Assembly: GCA_026392265.1 (NCBI GenBank)
Contig: JAPLCL010000203.1
Coordinates: 1-5,813, forward strand
Origin: Actinomycetota bacterium
Lineage (GTDB): Bacteria; Actinomycetota; Thermoleophilia; UBA2241
Direction: 5' to 3'
Length of the DNA: 5,813 nucleotides
Shown: piece after piece, positions 5,765 through 5,813 of the stretch
How positions within the stretch are numbered: position 1 is the stretch's first letter
How the letters are laid out: every line of letters starts with the position of its first letter
Notes under the pieces: generated by a model
What the model was told of the DNA's origin: nothing
Database searches by the model: none
What the model saw: only the letters and a program-made list of their open reading frames with translations
Translations under genes and position numbers: made by a program

Positions 5765-5813
5765 ATGACCATCCTCGTCGTAGAAGACAATCTCAAGCTG
5801 GCCGCCAACCTGC
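5765..5813 (+). CDS. Response regulator, N-terminal fragment (3' end outside window)
   Basis: Only the first 16 codons are present: MTILVVEDNLKLAANL. The hydrophobic beta-1 strand (ILVV) followed by the acidic pair E7-D8 and then N-L-K-L is the typical opening of a two-component receiver domain, in which this pair helps bind magnesium near the phosphorylated Asp. The phosphorylation site and the output domain are beyond the window. OmpR/PhoB-type regulators often open in this way (VVEDNxxL), but the class cannot be decided. ATG 5765 is preceded by AGGA at a 6-nt distance. A nearby ATG at 5758 is in another frame. Confidence 0.72.
   Translation, partial: MTILVVEDNLKLAANL

Noticed and set aside
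1..5813. CRISPR arrays, tRNA or rRNA genes, insertion sequences, attachment sites
   Set aside because: No regularly spaced repeats, cloverleaf sequences, transposase motifs or terminal inverted repeats were seen on either strand.

Overview
This is a 5.8 kb window of GC-rich bacterial DNA. Codon third positions are almost all G or C. Genes are tightly packed on both strands, and the gaps between transcription units hold GC-rich hairpins without T-tracts. The content (arylsulfatase, SulP permease, radical SAM enzymes, two-component regulator) and base composition would suit a high-GC lineage such as Actinomycetota. Nothing here fixes the taxon. The two radical SAM genes, whose iron-sulfur clusters are usually oxygen-sensitive, hint at an anaerobic or microaerobic lifestyle; that is inference.

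Left part, + strand (1-2232). The last 95 codons of an arylsulfatase are followed, after a 186 bp gap with a 13-bp all-GC hairpin, by a complete SulP-family anion permease with a cytoplasmic STAS domain. Together they suggest release of sulfate from sulfate esters plus sulfate or anion transport across the membrane. A 12-bp bulged hairpin (2293-2322) marks the convergent end with the next unit.

Middle part, - strand (4948 down to 2400). The order of transcription is: a short reading frame matching only the N-terminal part of agmatinase/arginase-family ureohydrolases and lacking every metal ligand; a 305-residue radical SAM protein with extra C-terminal cysteines; and a 438-residue HemN-like radical SAM protein. 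The two radical SAM genes overlap by 20 nt and are probably translationally coupled. The HemN-like protein has neither the fourth cysteine of true HemN nor the heme-binding motif of HemW, so heme synthesis is not a safe assignment. The substrate of this pair is unknown, and it is the most interesting part of the window. A strong 9-bp GC hairpin lies exactly where the agmatinase similarity ends and could act as an attenuator ahead of the radical SAM genes.

Right part (5102-5813). A small secreted protein with three cysteines (- strand) has a near-perfect ribosome binding site and ends at a 14-bp perfect hairpin. It is divergent from the first 16 codons of a response regulator (+ strand), with 188 bp between the two start codons. 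The shared upstream region contains a short palindrome that may be a regulator site.
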